Assembly: GCA_017881055.1 (NCBI GenBank)
Contig: JADGRF010000171.1
Location: forward strand, 1-38,217
Source of the DNA: Sandaracinaceae bacterium
GTDB lineage: Bacteria > Myxococcota_A > Polyangia > Polyangiales > JAFGIB01
Length of the DNA stretch: 38,217 nucleotides
Direction: 5' to 3'
This document shows, in pieces, positions 9,596 through 17,900 of the stretch (within the stretch, counting starts at the first letter, position 1; the number at the start of each line of letters is the position of its first letter). Below the pieces are notes generated by a model, which saw nothing but the letters and a program-made list of their open reading frames with translations, searched no databases and was not told where the DNA came from. The position numbers and the translations under genes were made by a program.

Positions 9596-9603
9596 CGAGT
9601 TAA

Positions 9604-9674
9604 TGACATACCCGCGAAGCAGCCTTCGGCTCTTCGCCGGTGACATACCCGCGAAGCAGCCTTCGGCTCTTCGC
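9604..9674 (+). repeat. Two tandem REP-like hairpins between tolQ and tolR
   Basis: A 34-bp sequence is present twice without differences (9604-9637 and 9641-9674), separated by CGG. Each copy has the leader TGACATACCC and a hairpin in which GCGAAG pairs with CTTCGC around a GCC-TTC-GGC core. They fill nearly all of the space between tolQ and tolR, within the presumed polycistronic message. That places two stem-loops just upstream of the tolR ribosome-binding region (TAAGGAG). Related hairpins occur at 12826, 26468, 26501 and 35719. Confidence 0.93.
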
Positions 9675-9690
9675 GTAAGGAGCTTTCTAC

Positions 9691-10104
9691 ATGGGCATGT
9701 CGAGTGGCACGGGCAAAGGCCCGCTCAGCGAGATCAACGTCACGCCGTTGGTCGACGTCATGCTGGTGCTGTTGATCATCTTCATGGTCAGCGCGCCCAT
9801 GATGACCACCGGCATCGAAGTCGACTTGCCGAAGACCCACGCGGCCCAGATGGACGTCGAAGAGCAGAAGTTGCTGCTCACCATCACCAAGGAACAGAAG
9901 GTGTTCCTGGGCGAGGCCGAAGTGCCCTACGACCGCTTGGAACAAGCCCTCACCACCAACGCGCGCCTGCAGCGCGAGCGTGAGATCTACTTACAAGCCG
10001 ACGAGACCGTGCCCTACGGCTTCGTTGCGCGCGTGATGGCGCTGATCCGCAAGGGCGGCATCGAGAAAGTCGGCCTCGTGACCGATCCCACGATCACCGA
10101 GTGA
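9691..10104 (+). CDS. tolR: TolR/ExbD-family protein
   Basis: 137-residue single-pass protein that partners TolQ. The cytoplasmic N-terminus has the family's [21 protein letters not shown] block, which contains the conserved membrane Asp. A periplasmic domain with [14 protein letters not shown] and [19 protein letters not shown] follows. Length is normal. The ATG is preceded by TAAGGAG. It lies in the tolQRAB order, 95 bp after tolQ (gap occupied by REP-like hairpins), and the next gene starts 6 bp after its stop. Confidence 0.94.
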   Translation: MGMSSGTGKGPLSEINVTPLVDVMLVLLIIFMVSAPMMTTGIEVDLPKTHAAQMDVEEQKLLLTITKEQKVFLGEAEVPYDRLEQALTTNARLQREREIYLQADETVPYGFVARVMALIRKGGIEKVGLVTDPTITE

Positions 10105-10110
10105 GCGAGC

Positions 10111-10944
10111 GTGATTAACGAACCGCCCATGCGCCGAAGCCTGGTGTTCGCGACCGCCGCGCTGGACGAGCGTCCGCCGTCGTTGCTCAGCTCGCGTCCG
10201 TTCGAGCTCAAAGCGGCGATCGGGGGCGTGCTCGGCATCCTCGGCGCCCACATTCTCGTGCCGGGCGCGTTCATGCTGATGCTCGCGCTGATCGCCGCGA
10301 CGGGCACGGGCAAGACACCCACGCGCGCCATCCCCGAAGACCACATCGTCGAAGCCAGCTTCGTGAAGCTCGGCAAGAAGCTGGACCCGACCAAGATCCC
10401 GAACCGCAAAGTTCCGATCAAGACCACGGCGCCGCAGCCCGGCGTCGCCGTCTCGAAGAACATGGACCCGCCGAAGCCGAACAAGCCCGACGCCGGTCCT
10501 CCGCCCGAGCACGCGCAGGAAGATCTGCTCACGCACCTCGGCGATCGCGCGCAAGCGTTCGCCGAGATGGCGCAGCAGCAGGAGCAAGAGGGCGATCCGA
10601 ACGGCGTGGCCGACGGCACCGAGACCACGGCCAAGGCGGGTGACATCTACCTCGGGCAAGTTGCGATGTTCTTCAAGCGCGGCTGGACGGTGCCCACCAC
10701 GATCGCCGATCCGTCCGGCTTCACCACCAAGATCACGATCGAGATCACCGCCGATCGCCACGTCGGCACTCACGACATCGTCAAGACGAGCGGAGACGCA
10801 CTGTTCGATCAGAGCGTGGAAGACCGCATCAACGAGCTGCGCGCCCAAGCCTCGACGCTGCCCGAGCCGCCACCCGAGATCGCCGACAAGTATCGCAACG
10901 CGTGGTCGCTCACGATCAACTTCAACGGCAAAGACGCGCACTGA
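10111..10944 (+). CDS. tolA: TolA/TonB-like periplasm-spanning protein
   Basis: 277-residue protein with one membrane anchor (GVLGILGAHILVPGAFMLMLALIA, about residues 38-62). A Pro/Lys-rich periplasmic linker follows, then a Gln/Glu-rich helix (AQAFAEMAQQQEQEGD) and a C-terminal globular domain (residues about 175-277) of TonB-C type (ITADRHVGTHDIVKTSGDALFD). Position between tolR and tolB identifies it as the TolA equivalent, although the sequence is far from enteric TolA. The usual long Ala-rich helix is missing and the linker is short. The frame starts at GTG 10111; an ATG at 10129 is possible. Confidence 0.8.
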   Translation: MINEPPMRRSLVFATAALDERPPSLLSSRPFELKAAIGGVLGILGAHILVPGAFMLMLALIAATGTGKTPTRAIPEDHIVEASFVKLGKKLDPTKIPNRKVPIKTTAPQPGVAVSKNMDPPKPNKPDAGPPPEHAQEDLLTHLGDRAQAFAEMAQQQEQEGDPNGVADGTETTAKAGDIYLGQVAMFFKRGWTVPTTIADPSGFTTKITIEITADRHVGTHDIVKTSGDALFDQSVEDRINELRAQASTLPEPPPEIADKYRNAWSLTINFNGKDAH

Positions 10945-11016
10945 CCGTTTCACGGAATCTCCACTAAGTTGAGCGGCGTTCCATTCTGAGCTACTCGCCA
11001 AGGCTCCGAGGTGAAC

Positions 11017-12327
11017 ATGAACCGCACGCGCCCGAAGACTCTCTCCGTATTCGCGATGTTGCTCGCGCTCTCGAGCTCGAGCGCAGCGCTGCTCTGGCCC
11101 CACGTCGGCGCCTCGCAAGGCGCGCCCGCGAGCGACGAGCCCTTGCCCACGCACGTCGTGATCGACGTCAACGCACCCGGGCGCGCGCTCTACCGGATCG
11201 CCGTACCGGCCTTGCTCGGCAGCACGAGCAGCGACGGCGCGCCCGTGATCCAAAACGATCTCAAGCTCTCCTCGCTCTTCGAAGTGCTCGACCCGCGCTC
11301 GTTTCTCGCGAACGCGCAAGCCGAAGGCCTCGGCATCACCAAGGCCCCGTGGTCGAGCGTCGGCGCACAGGGCGTGGTGAAAGGTCAGCTGACACAGAGC
11401 GGCGGCGGCATCGCGCTCGAGATGCGCCTCTACGAGATCGCGCGCGGCGAGACACCCTCGCTCAGCAAGACCTATCACGGTGACGCCAGCAAGCTGCGTG
11501 GCTTCATGCACGATTTCGCCAACGAGATCCTGCGCGTGCTCACGGGCAAGGCCGGCTCGTTCGGCACGCGCCTCCTGTTTGCGCGCAAGATCGGCCCCGG
11601 TCGCAAAGACATCATGTCGTCCGACTTCGACGGCCACAACGAGTTCCGCGTCAGCAGCGGCCGCGGCGACGCCATGCTGCCCTCGTTCGGCGCCGTCGGC
11701 GGCGCGTGGTACTCGATGATCAGCGACCTCGGCGGCTTCATCACGAACACCAAAGCCCGCGAACGCCCCGTGATCTCCAGCAACGGGATCAACATGGGCC
11801 CGACGGTGTGCAACGGACGCGTCTACTTCTCCTCGACGCGCGACGGAAATAGCGAGATCTACAGCGCCGCGATGGACGGCAGCGATCCGCGTCGTCTCAC
11901 CAACAACCCCGCGATCGACGTCAGCCCCACCTGCGGTCCCGGCGGCAAGATCGCCTTCGTCTCATCGCGGCACGGCGGTCCGCAAATCTTCGTGATGGAT
12001 GGCAGCGGCGGCGGCGTGCAGCGCCTCACCTACAAAGGCAACCACAACCAAACCCCTGCCTTCTGCATGGATCCCGCCACACCGCTACTCGCCTTCTCCG
12101 CCCGCGACGGCGGCGGCTTCGACATCGTCACGCTCAACCTCAAGACCGGCGAATACAAACGTCTCACGCAGGGCCAAGGCACCAACCAAGACCCCGCCTT
12201 CTCCCCCGACTGCCGCATGATCGCCTTCGCCTCCTCGAGAGGCGGCATCTTCATCTCCAACCCCGACGGTCTAAACCAAACCAAAGTAGTCAGCGGCAAC
12301 CTCTCCACGGTCCGCTGGAGCCGCTAG
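11017..12327 (+). CDS. tolB: Tol-Pal system beta-propeller protein TolB
   Basis: 436-residue periplasmic protein. An N-terminal signal peptide ([17 protein letters not shown]) leads into the alpha/beta domain that includes the VLDPRSFLA segment. A six-blade type propeller with repeated TolB box motifs follows: [55 protein letters not shown] and [17 protein letters not shown]. It bridges TolA and the outer-membrane lipoprotein Pal. The ATG at 11017 is preferred over the GTG at 11011 because GAGGTG precedes it. Gene order tolQ-R-A-B is kept, but no pal or cpoB follows within the window. Confidence 0.95.
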   Translation: MNRTRPKTLSVFAMLLALSSSSAALLWPHVGASQGAPASDEPLPTHVVIDVNAPGRALYRIAVPALLGSTSSDGAPVIQNDLKLSSLFEVLDPRSFLANAQAEGLGITKAPWSSVGAQGVVKGQLTQSGGGIALEMRLYEIARGETPSLSKTYHGDASKLRGFMHDFANEILRVLTGKAGSFGTRLLFARKIGPGRKDIMSSDFDGHNEFRVSSGRGDAMLPSFGAVGGAWYSMISDLGGFITNTKARERPVISSNGINMGPTVCNGRVYFSSTRDGNSEIYSAAMDGSDPRRLTNNPAIDVSPTCGPGGKIAFVSSRHGGPQIFVMDGSGGGVQRLTYKGNHNQTPAFCMDPATPLLAFSARDGGGFDIVTLNLKTGEYKRLTQGQGTNQDPAFSPDCRMIAFASSRGGIFISNPDGLNQTKVVSGNLSTVRWSR

Positions 12328-12354
12328 GGCTAACTGATCGCGACGCTCGCGTTT

Positions 12355-12385
12355 GTTGGAGAAGCAGAGTGCCGCCTTCTCCAAC
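12355..12385 (+). terminator. Strong stem-loop after tolB
   Basis: GTTGGAGAAG at 12355-12364 pairs perfectly with CTTCTCCAAC at 12376-12385, 28 bp beyond the tolB stop codon. There is no T-run on either side. It is placed where an end of the tol transcript would be expected. Confidence 0.6.
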
Positions 12386-12449
12386 GCTTCCCGGTGCGCG
12401 CGCAGCGCCGCACGCGCTCTCTTCTGCCACTTCCCCGCACTGACGCCAA

Positions 12450-12568
12450 GCGCCACGAGTTGGGGCTCAGCCGCGAGCGCGCCCGCAGCTCGGCGAGGGA
12501 GCGTACTTCCTGTACGTGACCGACCCGAGCGAGGACGAAAGCCGCGGATGGGCCCCAAATCGTGGCGC
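12450..12568 (-). repeat. Gene-end palindromic element copy P1, beyond tRNA-Met
   Basis: Outer arms GCGCCACGA (12450-12458) and TCGTGGCGC (12560-12568) pair perfectly, with TTGGGGC/GCCCCAA extending the stem inward. The middle holds CGTAC-TTCCT-GTACG (12502-12516) flanked on the minus strand by GGTCA and CTCCCTC. Read on the minus strand the order is arm, CGGCTTTCGTCCTCG, GGTCA-palindrome-CTCCCTC, GCTGCGGGCGCGCTCG, arm. It starts 16 bp after the 3' end of the minus-strand tRNA gene and has the same polarity relative to that gene as the other copies have to theirs. Confidence 0.85.
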
Positions 12569-12583
12569 GTACGAAGAAACCAG

Positions 12584-12657
12584 TGCCGATGAGAGGAGTT
12601 GAACCTCTGACCTAGCGCGTATGAAACGCCCGCTCTAACCAACTGAGCTACATCGGC
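12584..12657 (-). tRNA. tRNA-Met (anticodon CAT), elongator type
   Basis: The minus strand folds into a full cloverleaf. The acceptor is GCCGATG/CATCGGC with discriminator A, and the D arm is GCTC-AGTTGGTTA-GAGC. The anticodon stem is GGCGT/GCGCT around the loop TTCATAC, and the T arm is AGAGG-TTCAACT-CCTCT. The anticodon is CAT. The body is of elongator methionine tRNA type, since initiator tRNA would have a mispaired first base. An isoleucine tRNA with modified C34 cannot be ruled out by sequence alone. CCA is not encoded; CTGG follows. Confidence 0.95.
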
Positions 12658-12825
12658 GAAAAAAGCGGGCGGAGTATTCGCCGCGCAACTCAGCGTGTCA
12701 ACGGCGCATTAACTGACCGCGCCGAACCTCGCTTGATGGTCGCGCCCGCGCCTGTCATCCTTACAAAAGGCGAGCAGGGCAGGATGAGCCGGTCCGGCCC
12801 CGCCAGGGCACTGTAGCAACATACA

Positions 12826-12850
12826 CCCGAACCAGCCTTCGGCTTTCGGG
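12826..12850 (+). repeat. REP-like hairpin, variant copy
   Basis: CCCGAA pairs with TTCGGG around a GCC-TTC-GGC core, preceded by AACATACA. Compared with the copies near 9614, the outer pairs have changed on both sides (GCGAAG/CTTCGC to CCCGAA/TTCGGG), so pairing is kept. It lies 37 bp upstream of the first mini-lipoprotein gene. The rest of the 12658-12886 gap shows nothing recognisable. Confidence 0.8.
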
Positions 12851-12886
12851 CTGGCGTGGAAATCACGTCCTTGGCAACCGACCTGG

Positions 12887-13237
12887 ATGTACATGACCAC
12901 GCAATCGACCGAGCGCGCCGTGAAGCGAGTCAAGCTCGCCGTGGCCGCTTTGTTGCTGCTGGTGCTCGGCAGCGCGCTCGCAGGCTGCGTGGGCCCTGGT
13001 CTCGAGCCTCCGGGTCGGCCCGGCATGACGGGCGGCCAGGACAATTCAGGCAACGGCGCGGCCGGAAGCGCCAGCGGCCTCCCGACGTCCCACCAGGACG
13101 GCGGTAGCACCGGTCTGTCCGGCAACGGCGGCGCGGGCGGAACCGCCGCAGGCGCAGCGGGCACCGGAGGCGACACCCCCAGCAGCGACGCCGGCGTAGT
13201 GGATGGCGGCTCCGACGACGCGGGGACCACCCATTGA
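12887..13237 (+). CDS. Small Gly/Ala/Ser-rich lipoprotein, first of a tandem pair
   Basis: 116-residue predicted lipoprotein. A short basic N-terminus and hydrophobic stretch (VAALLLLVLGSALAGC) end in a lipobox LAGC with Cys near residue 34. The mature part begins CVGPGLEPPGRPG and is otherwise low complexity: Gly, Ala, Ser and Asp, ending SDDAGTTH. An alternative ATG lies six bases downstream. The next gene encodes a paralogue with the same CVGPGLEPP start and DDAGATH end, and its TTG start overlaps this stop codon. Function is unknown; composition suggests an extended surface or envelope-attached tether. Confidence 0.75.
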   Translation: MYMTTQSTERAVKRVKLAVAALLLLVLGSALAGCVGPGLEPPGRPGMTGGQDNSGNGAAGSASGLPTSHQDGGSTGLSGNGGAGGTAAGAAGTGGDTPSSDAGVVDGGSDDAGTTH

Positions 13238-13557
13238 GGATTCGACTCACACGCGCGCTCGCGACGGCGGTACTTGCGTGGCTGCTCGCGCTCGCAGCCA
13301 CCGGCTGCGTAGGCCCCGGCCTCGAGCCCCCGACCCGGCCCGCCAGCGGTACCAGCGGCGAGCCCGGGTCAGGCATGGGCGCGGGAAACTTCGACAACGG
13401 CAAGACAGCGGATGGTGGCGGCCAGCCGCTTCTGCCCCAGGTAGGTTCGGCCGGCGTCGGTGGCTCGGCCGGGGCCGCTGACCCAGCCGCCCACCCACCC
13501 GTCGGCGACGCAGGCTGTGCGGCCGTCGTTGACGACGACGCAGGCGCAACGCACTGA
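13234..13557 (+). CDS. Small Gly/Ala-rich lipoprotein, second of a tandem pair
   Basis: 107-residue predicted lipoprotein starting at a TTG that overlaps the stop codon of the preceding gene (TTGA), so it is probably made by coupled translation. The signal sequence is LATAVLAWLLALAATGC, with a lipobox ATGC. The mature protein starts CVGPGLEPPTRPA, nearly the same as its neighbour. It then diverges into Gly/Ala/Pro-rich sequence with a second Cys (GDAGCAAVV) before the shared acidic end DDDAGATH. It most likely arose by tandem duplication followed by drift of the middle. Function is unknown. Confidence 0.72.
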   Translation: MRIRLTRALATAVLAWLLALAATGCVGPGLEPPTRPASGTSGEPGSGMGAGNFDNGKTADGGGQPLLPQVGSAGVGGSAGAADPAAHPPVGDAGCAAVVDDDAGATH

Positions 13558-13637
13558 CGACGTGTCCATCGCCCGCTCTGCGCGCGCTCGCCTCGCGCGT
13601 TATCATGCCCGGCGACGCCAGGACTTGGAGGGAACTC

Positions 13638-14222
13638 ATGCACACACGCTCGACCACTCGCTCATTCACGACCGCGTTCACGATTGCGTTCGCGTGCGCG
13701 CTCGTCCCACTCGCGCTCGCCGCGCAAGACGCCACGCTGCCCACGTACCGAGGCCAAGGTTCGGTCACACAAGCGATCGACACCGATCAAGGCGCCGTGC
13801 TCGACATCGGCTCGGGAATCACGATGACCTTTCCGAAAGGTCTGCCTGTCGGACACTCGCGTCTGCTCACGCTCTCGAAGTCTTCGAAGAAGCCGTCAGC
13901 TGCACAGGTGCACGCGGGCTTCGTCGCGATCGGGCCCACGCTCGAGCTCAACGTGCCGCTCAACGCCGGCGGCACGCCTCTGACGCTCGAGCTGACGACG
14001 AAGAGCGACCCGCAGAAGCGCAGCGGAAAGCTCGTGCTCGCGATGGAGATCGGCACGCTCTGCACGGCAGAAAACAAGGCCTACAAGCTCAAGAATGGCT
14101 TGTGCTCGGGTTGGGATCTCGTGAGCGCGCGCTACGACGAGGCCGGTAAGCGCGTCGTCGCGGAGCTGCAGAGCACCGGCGGCATGCGCATGATCTTCGG
14201 CGTCGTGCCGGGCGACGAATGA
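13638..14222 (+). CDS. Secreted protein of unknown function
   Basis: 194 residues starting at an ATG with a good upstream GGAGGGAA. A clear signal peptide (FTTAFTIAFACALVPLALAAQ) ends around residue 29. The mature part is beta-rich and contains GQGSVTQAIDTDQGAVLDIG and two cysteines (GTLCTAENK and NGLCSGW, about 17 residues apart) that could form a disulfide in the periplasm. No family was recognised. It is downstream of the mini-lipoproteins, after an 80-bp gap. Confidence 0.75.
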   Translation: MHTRSTTRSFTTAFTIAFACALVPLALAAQDATLPTYRGQGSVTQAIDTDQGAVLDIGSGITMTFPKGLPVGHSRLLTLSKSSKKPSAAQVHAGFVAIGPTLELNVPLNAGGTPLTLELTTKSDPQKRSGKLVLAMEIGTLCTAENKAYKLKNGLCSGWDLVSARYDEAGKRVVAELQSTGGMRMIFGVVPGDE

Positions 14223-14739
14223 GCACGCGCATCCCCTGCGCATGACGTAGCCTCATGTAGGCGTTGCACTGACGTCATCGCGGTCACCTCGTGGACGCGC
14301 GCGTGCGTCAGGCGTGATCACGCGTGCGACACGTAAAGCGCTTCGAACCGACCCTGCAGATCACGTTTCCGTGCGCGACGGATCTTCCGCGGTCGCATCC
14401 CACGACGGATTTTTCACCGGACGATGTCGATTTCGAGCGGCGGTCTCGTGAGCGCTCGCAGACGATCGCGCGCGCGATCAAGATCCGTTTGTGTCGCAGG
14501 CGTGAACGACGGGAAAGATTTCGCTGCGCGGCGAGATTTGTCGTGAAGCCCCGCGTGTCCCCTTGCGATCTCGCCGAGCACCGTTAGAGTTGCTCCTACG
14601 TGTCATGTCACGGCTAGCCACGTCGCAGGGTCTTTTCTTCGTGAGCCACGTCGACCACCGCCAGCAGTTTTGATCGAGCGCGTGAGTCGAGACCGAACCG
14701 CAGTGGCGTCGCCTCGTTGATCTCGTCCCTGCTTTTTTG
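14223..14739. other. Gene-free stretch upstream of the nrdJ promoter
   Basis: About 500 bp with no convincing gene. The short open frames here lack ribosome sites and codon bias. A perfect 12-bp palindrome GCGTGATCACGC lies at 14312-14323. GATC occurs at least seven times, including two within CGATCGCGCGCGCGATC near 14464. A run of six to seven T at 14733-14739 precedes the promoter-like sequence. A small RNA or a methylation-sensitive control region is possible but not shown. Confidence 0.4.
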
Positions 14740-14769
14740 TTGACGAGGCACGCGCGGTGGCCTTATCAA
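14740..14769 (+). promoter_or_regulatory. Candidate nrdJ promoter
   Basis: TTGACG at 14740-14745, an 18-base spacer, then TATCAA at 14764-14769 resemble a housekeeping-type promoter (five and four matches of six). Transcription would start near 14776, giving a leader of about 165 nt before the nrdJ GTG. This is inferred by consensus only. Confidence 0.4.
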
Positions 14770-14777
14770 CCCACCTG

Positions 14778-14826
14778 CCACAAGTTGTGGTGGTTCGGGT
14801 ATCCGCCCTTCACCACATCTTGTGTG
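14778..14826 (+). promoter_or_regulatory. Paired CACA-N3-TGTG palindromes at the nrdJ start site
   Basis: CCACAAGTTGTGG (14778-14790) is a perfect odd-centred palindrome. CACATCTTGTG (14814-14824) repeats the CACA-3-TGTG pattern 35 bp further on. Both lie just after the inferred start of transcription, a good place for repressor binding. Ribonucleotide reductase genes are commonly controlled by NrdR at paired boxes, but NrdR boxes are longer and AT-centred, so identity is open. Further down, CGTGGATAA (14865-14873) is one base from a DnaA box, and CCGGAG/CTCCGG forms a hairpin at 14876-14893. Confidence 0.45.
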
Positions 14827-14941
14827 TTCGTGGGGGATACGCTGTGGGTTGTTGGGGAACAAGTCGTGGATAACTCCGGAGGGCGGTCTCCGGGGCCACG
14901 CACAGTTATCGGGCGGGTCCAGGCTAAGCGGGAGGTGTCAC

Positions 14942-17900
14942 GTGAGCGCAGATACGAGGGAAACGTTTCAGGCATCGGGTGCGGGCGCGTCGGCGGGTAC
15001 GGCCGGAGTCAGCAGTCAGTCAACCTCCGGCTCCGTAAGGACCGCGGCCAAGACGAAAAACGCGGAAAAAGCGCGCGGTCTCGAATTCAAACACGTGTAC
15101 TCGCAGCCGGGCGTGAACCCGCTCGACACCGTGGCGTATGAGCAGCGCGACAGCGTGATCACGAACCCCGACGGCTCGATCGTGTTCGAGCTGCGCGGCG
15201 CCGAGATCCCCAAGGAGTGGTCTCAGCTCGCCACCGACATCGCCGTCTCCAAGTACTTCCGCAAGGCCGGCATCAACGGCGACCCGAAGCGTGGCGAGCG
15301 CAGCGCGCGCGAGCTCGTGTACCGCGTGGCCCACACGATCCGCGAGGCTGGTGAGCGTCTCGGTGGCTACTTCGCCACCAGCGCCGACGCCGAGACCTTC
15401 GAATTCGAGCTCAGCTACATGCTCATTCACCAGCACGCGGCGTTCAACTCGCCGGTCTGGTTCAACTGCGGCCTGTTCCAGCGCTACGGCATCACTGGCA
15501 GCGGCGGCAGCTACGCGTGGTCGCCCGACACGAACGAAATCTACGAGACCGCGAACGCGTACCAAGCGCCGCAGTGCTCGGCGTGCTTCATCCAGAAGGT
15601 CGACGATGATCTGATGAAGATCTACGACCTCGTGAAGAACGAAGCGCGCCTGTTCAAGTACGGCTCGGGCACGGGCTCGAACTTCTCCGCGATCCGCGGT
15701 CATCAAGAGAAGCTCTCCGGCGGCGGCACGTCATCCGGCTTGATGAGCTTCCTCGAGGTGCTCGATCGCGCAGCAGGCGCGACCAAGAGCGGCGGCACCA
15801 CGCGGCGCGCCGCGAAGATGGTTTGCCTCGACATGGATCACCCGGAGATCGTCGACTTCATCGGCTGGAAGATGAAGGAAGAGAAGAAGGCGACCGCGCT
15901 GATCGACGCCGGCTACAGCTCCGACTTCAACGGCGACGCCTATCACACGGTGTCGGGCCAGAACTCGAACAACTCGATCCGCGTGACCGACGCGTACATG
16001 CGTGCGGTCGAGAGCGACGGCGAGTGGCGCACGTACTTCCGCACCACGGGCCAAGTCGGCAACACCTACAAGGCGCGTGATCTCTGGCGCATGGTGGCCG
16101 AGAGCGCGTGGGGCTGCGCCGATCCCGGCTTGCAGTACGACTCCACGATCAACGACTGGCACACCTGCCCGAACACCGATCGCATCAACGCGAGCAACCC
16201 CTGCTCCGAGTACATGTTCCTCGATGACTCGGCCTGCAATCTGTCGTCGATCAACCTCACCAAGTACCTCGATGCCGACGGCAACTTCGACATCGAGAAA
16301 TATCGCCACACGGTGCGTACGCTGATCCTCGCGCAGGAGATCCTGGTCGACTACTCCAGCTATCCGACGCAGGGCATCGCGCAGAACAGCCACGACTACC
16401 GTCCGCTCGGCCTCGGCTACGCGAACCTCGGCACGTTGCTCATGCGCCTTGGCTTGCCGTACGACGGTCCACAAGGCCGCGCGATGTGCGGTGCGCTGAC
16501 CGCGATCATGACCGGCGAGGGGTATCGCGCCTCGGCGGAGATTGCCTCGGCGAAGGGCGCGTTCAACGGCTTCGAGAAAAACCGTCAGCCGATGCTGCGC
16601 GTGATGAACATGCATCGCGCCGCGGTCTCGGAGATCAGCAAGCGTGCGGGCTACGCCAACGAGAACGAGATCGACATCCCACGCGAGCTGCTCGACGCGG
16701 CCAAGCAGAGCTGGGACGACGCGATCGCGCTCGGCGAGCGCTACGGTTACCGCAACGCGCAAGCCACCGTGCTCGCGCCGACCGGCACCATCGGCTTGCT
16801 CATGGACTGCGACACGACCGGCATCGAGCCGGATTTCGCGCTCGTGAAGTTCAAGAAGCTCGCGGGCGGCGGCTACTTCAAGATCGTCAACCAGAGCGTG
16901 CCCGGCGCGCTGCGCAAGCTCGGCTACAGCGAAGTCGAAGTCAGCGAGATCGTCGCGTACGTCAGCGGCACCAACACCTTCACCGGTGCGCCGCATGCGT
17001 CGCGTCAGTGGTTGCTGGGCAAGGGTCTCACCGAGAAGGAAATCGCCAAGGCCGAGGCAGCGCTCGTCGGCGTGTTCCACGTCTCGCAAGCGTTGGCTGC
17101 GTGGGTGATCGGCGAAGCTGCATTCAAGCGGCTCGGCATCTCCATCGAAGAGTCCAAAGCACCGGGCTTTTCGCTCTTGAGCAAGCTCGGCCTCACCAGC
17201 CAGCAGATCGACGAGCTCAACGACAACGTGATCGGTCGGATGACGGTCGAAGGCGCACCGCACCTCACGCCCAATCACTTGCCGATCTTCGACTGCGCGA
17301 ACCGCTGCGGCAACATCGGCCAGCGTTACCTGTTGCCCATGTCGCACGTGAAGATGATGGGCGCGGCGCAGCCGTTCCTGTCGGGCGCGATCTCGAAGAC
17401 CGTGAACCTGCCGAACGAGGCGACGGTCGAAGAAATCGAGAACATCTACTTGGAAGGCTGGAAGCTCGGTCTCAAGGCCGTCGCGCTCTACCGCGACGGA
17501 TGCAAGTCGAGCCAGCCGCTCAACACGTCCGACAAGAAGAAGGACACGCAGGCCGAGAAGAACGAGAAGGCCGCGGCGAAGAGCAAGTCGATGCTACCGC
17601 CGCCTCCCGCGATGGTTGCCGAAGCGGGGACCAAGACCAGCTTGTCGATGCCGGCGCCGTACGTCGACGAGGGCGCACGTCCGCCCGAATCGGTGCGTCA
17701 TCGCTTGCCGAAGAAGCGTCGCGGCTTCACGCAAGAAGCGCGCGTGGGCGGTCACAAGGTCTTCTTGCGCACCGGCGAATACGACGATGGCTCGCTCGGC
17801 GAGATCTTCATCGACATGCACAAGGAAGGCGCCGCGTTCCGTTCGCTGATGAACTGCTTCGCGATCAGCGTGTCCATGGGCTTGCAGCACGGCGTGCCGC

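Noticed and set aside
12353..12592. 79-codon frame containing GSVLPVRDRPERGRKP
   Set aside because: It is the translation of palindromic element P1; a like peptide arises from element P3 on the other strand, so it reflects the repeat and not a gene.
13046..13234. Direct repeats in the mini-lipoprotein genes as a CRISPR or satellite
   Set aside because: They are simple Gly/Ala codon repeats without a fixed unit.
14776..14941. Cobalamin riboswitch before nrdJ
   Set aside because: No B12-box-like sequence or the expected conserved core was found in the leader.
14223..14941. Replication origin
   Set aside because: GATC-rich with one DnaA-like box, but no AT-rich unwinding region, no box cluster and no dnaA/dnaN neighbours.
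15731..17347. 538-codon minus-strand frame opposite nrdJ
   Set aside because: Composition is Arg/Asp/Val-rich nonsense typical of antisense high-GC frames; the plus strand has all reductase motifs.
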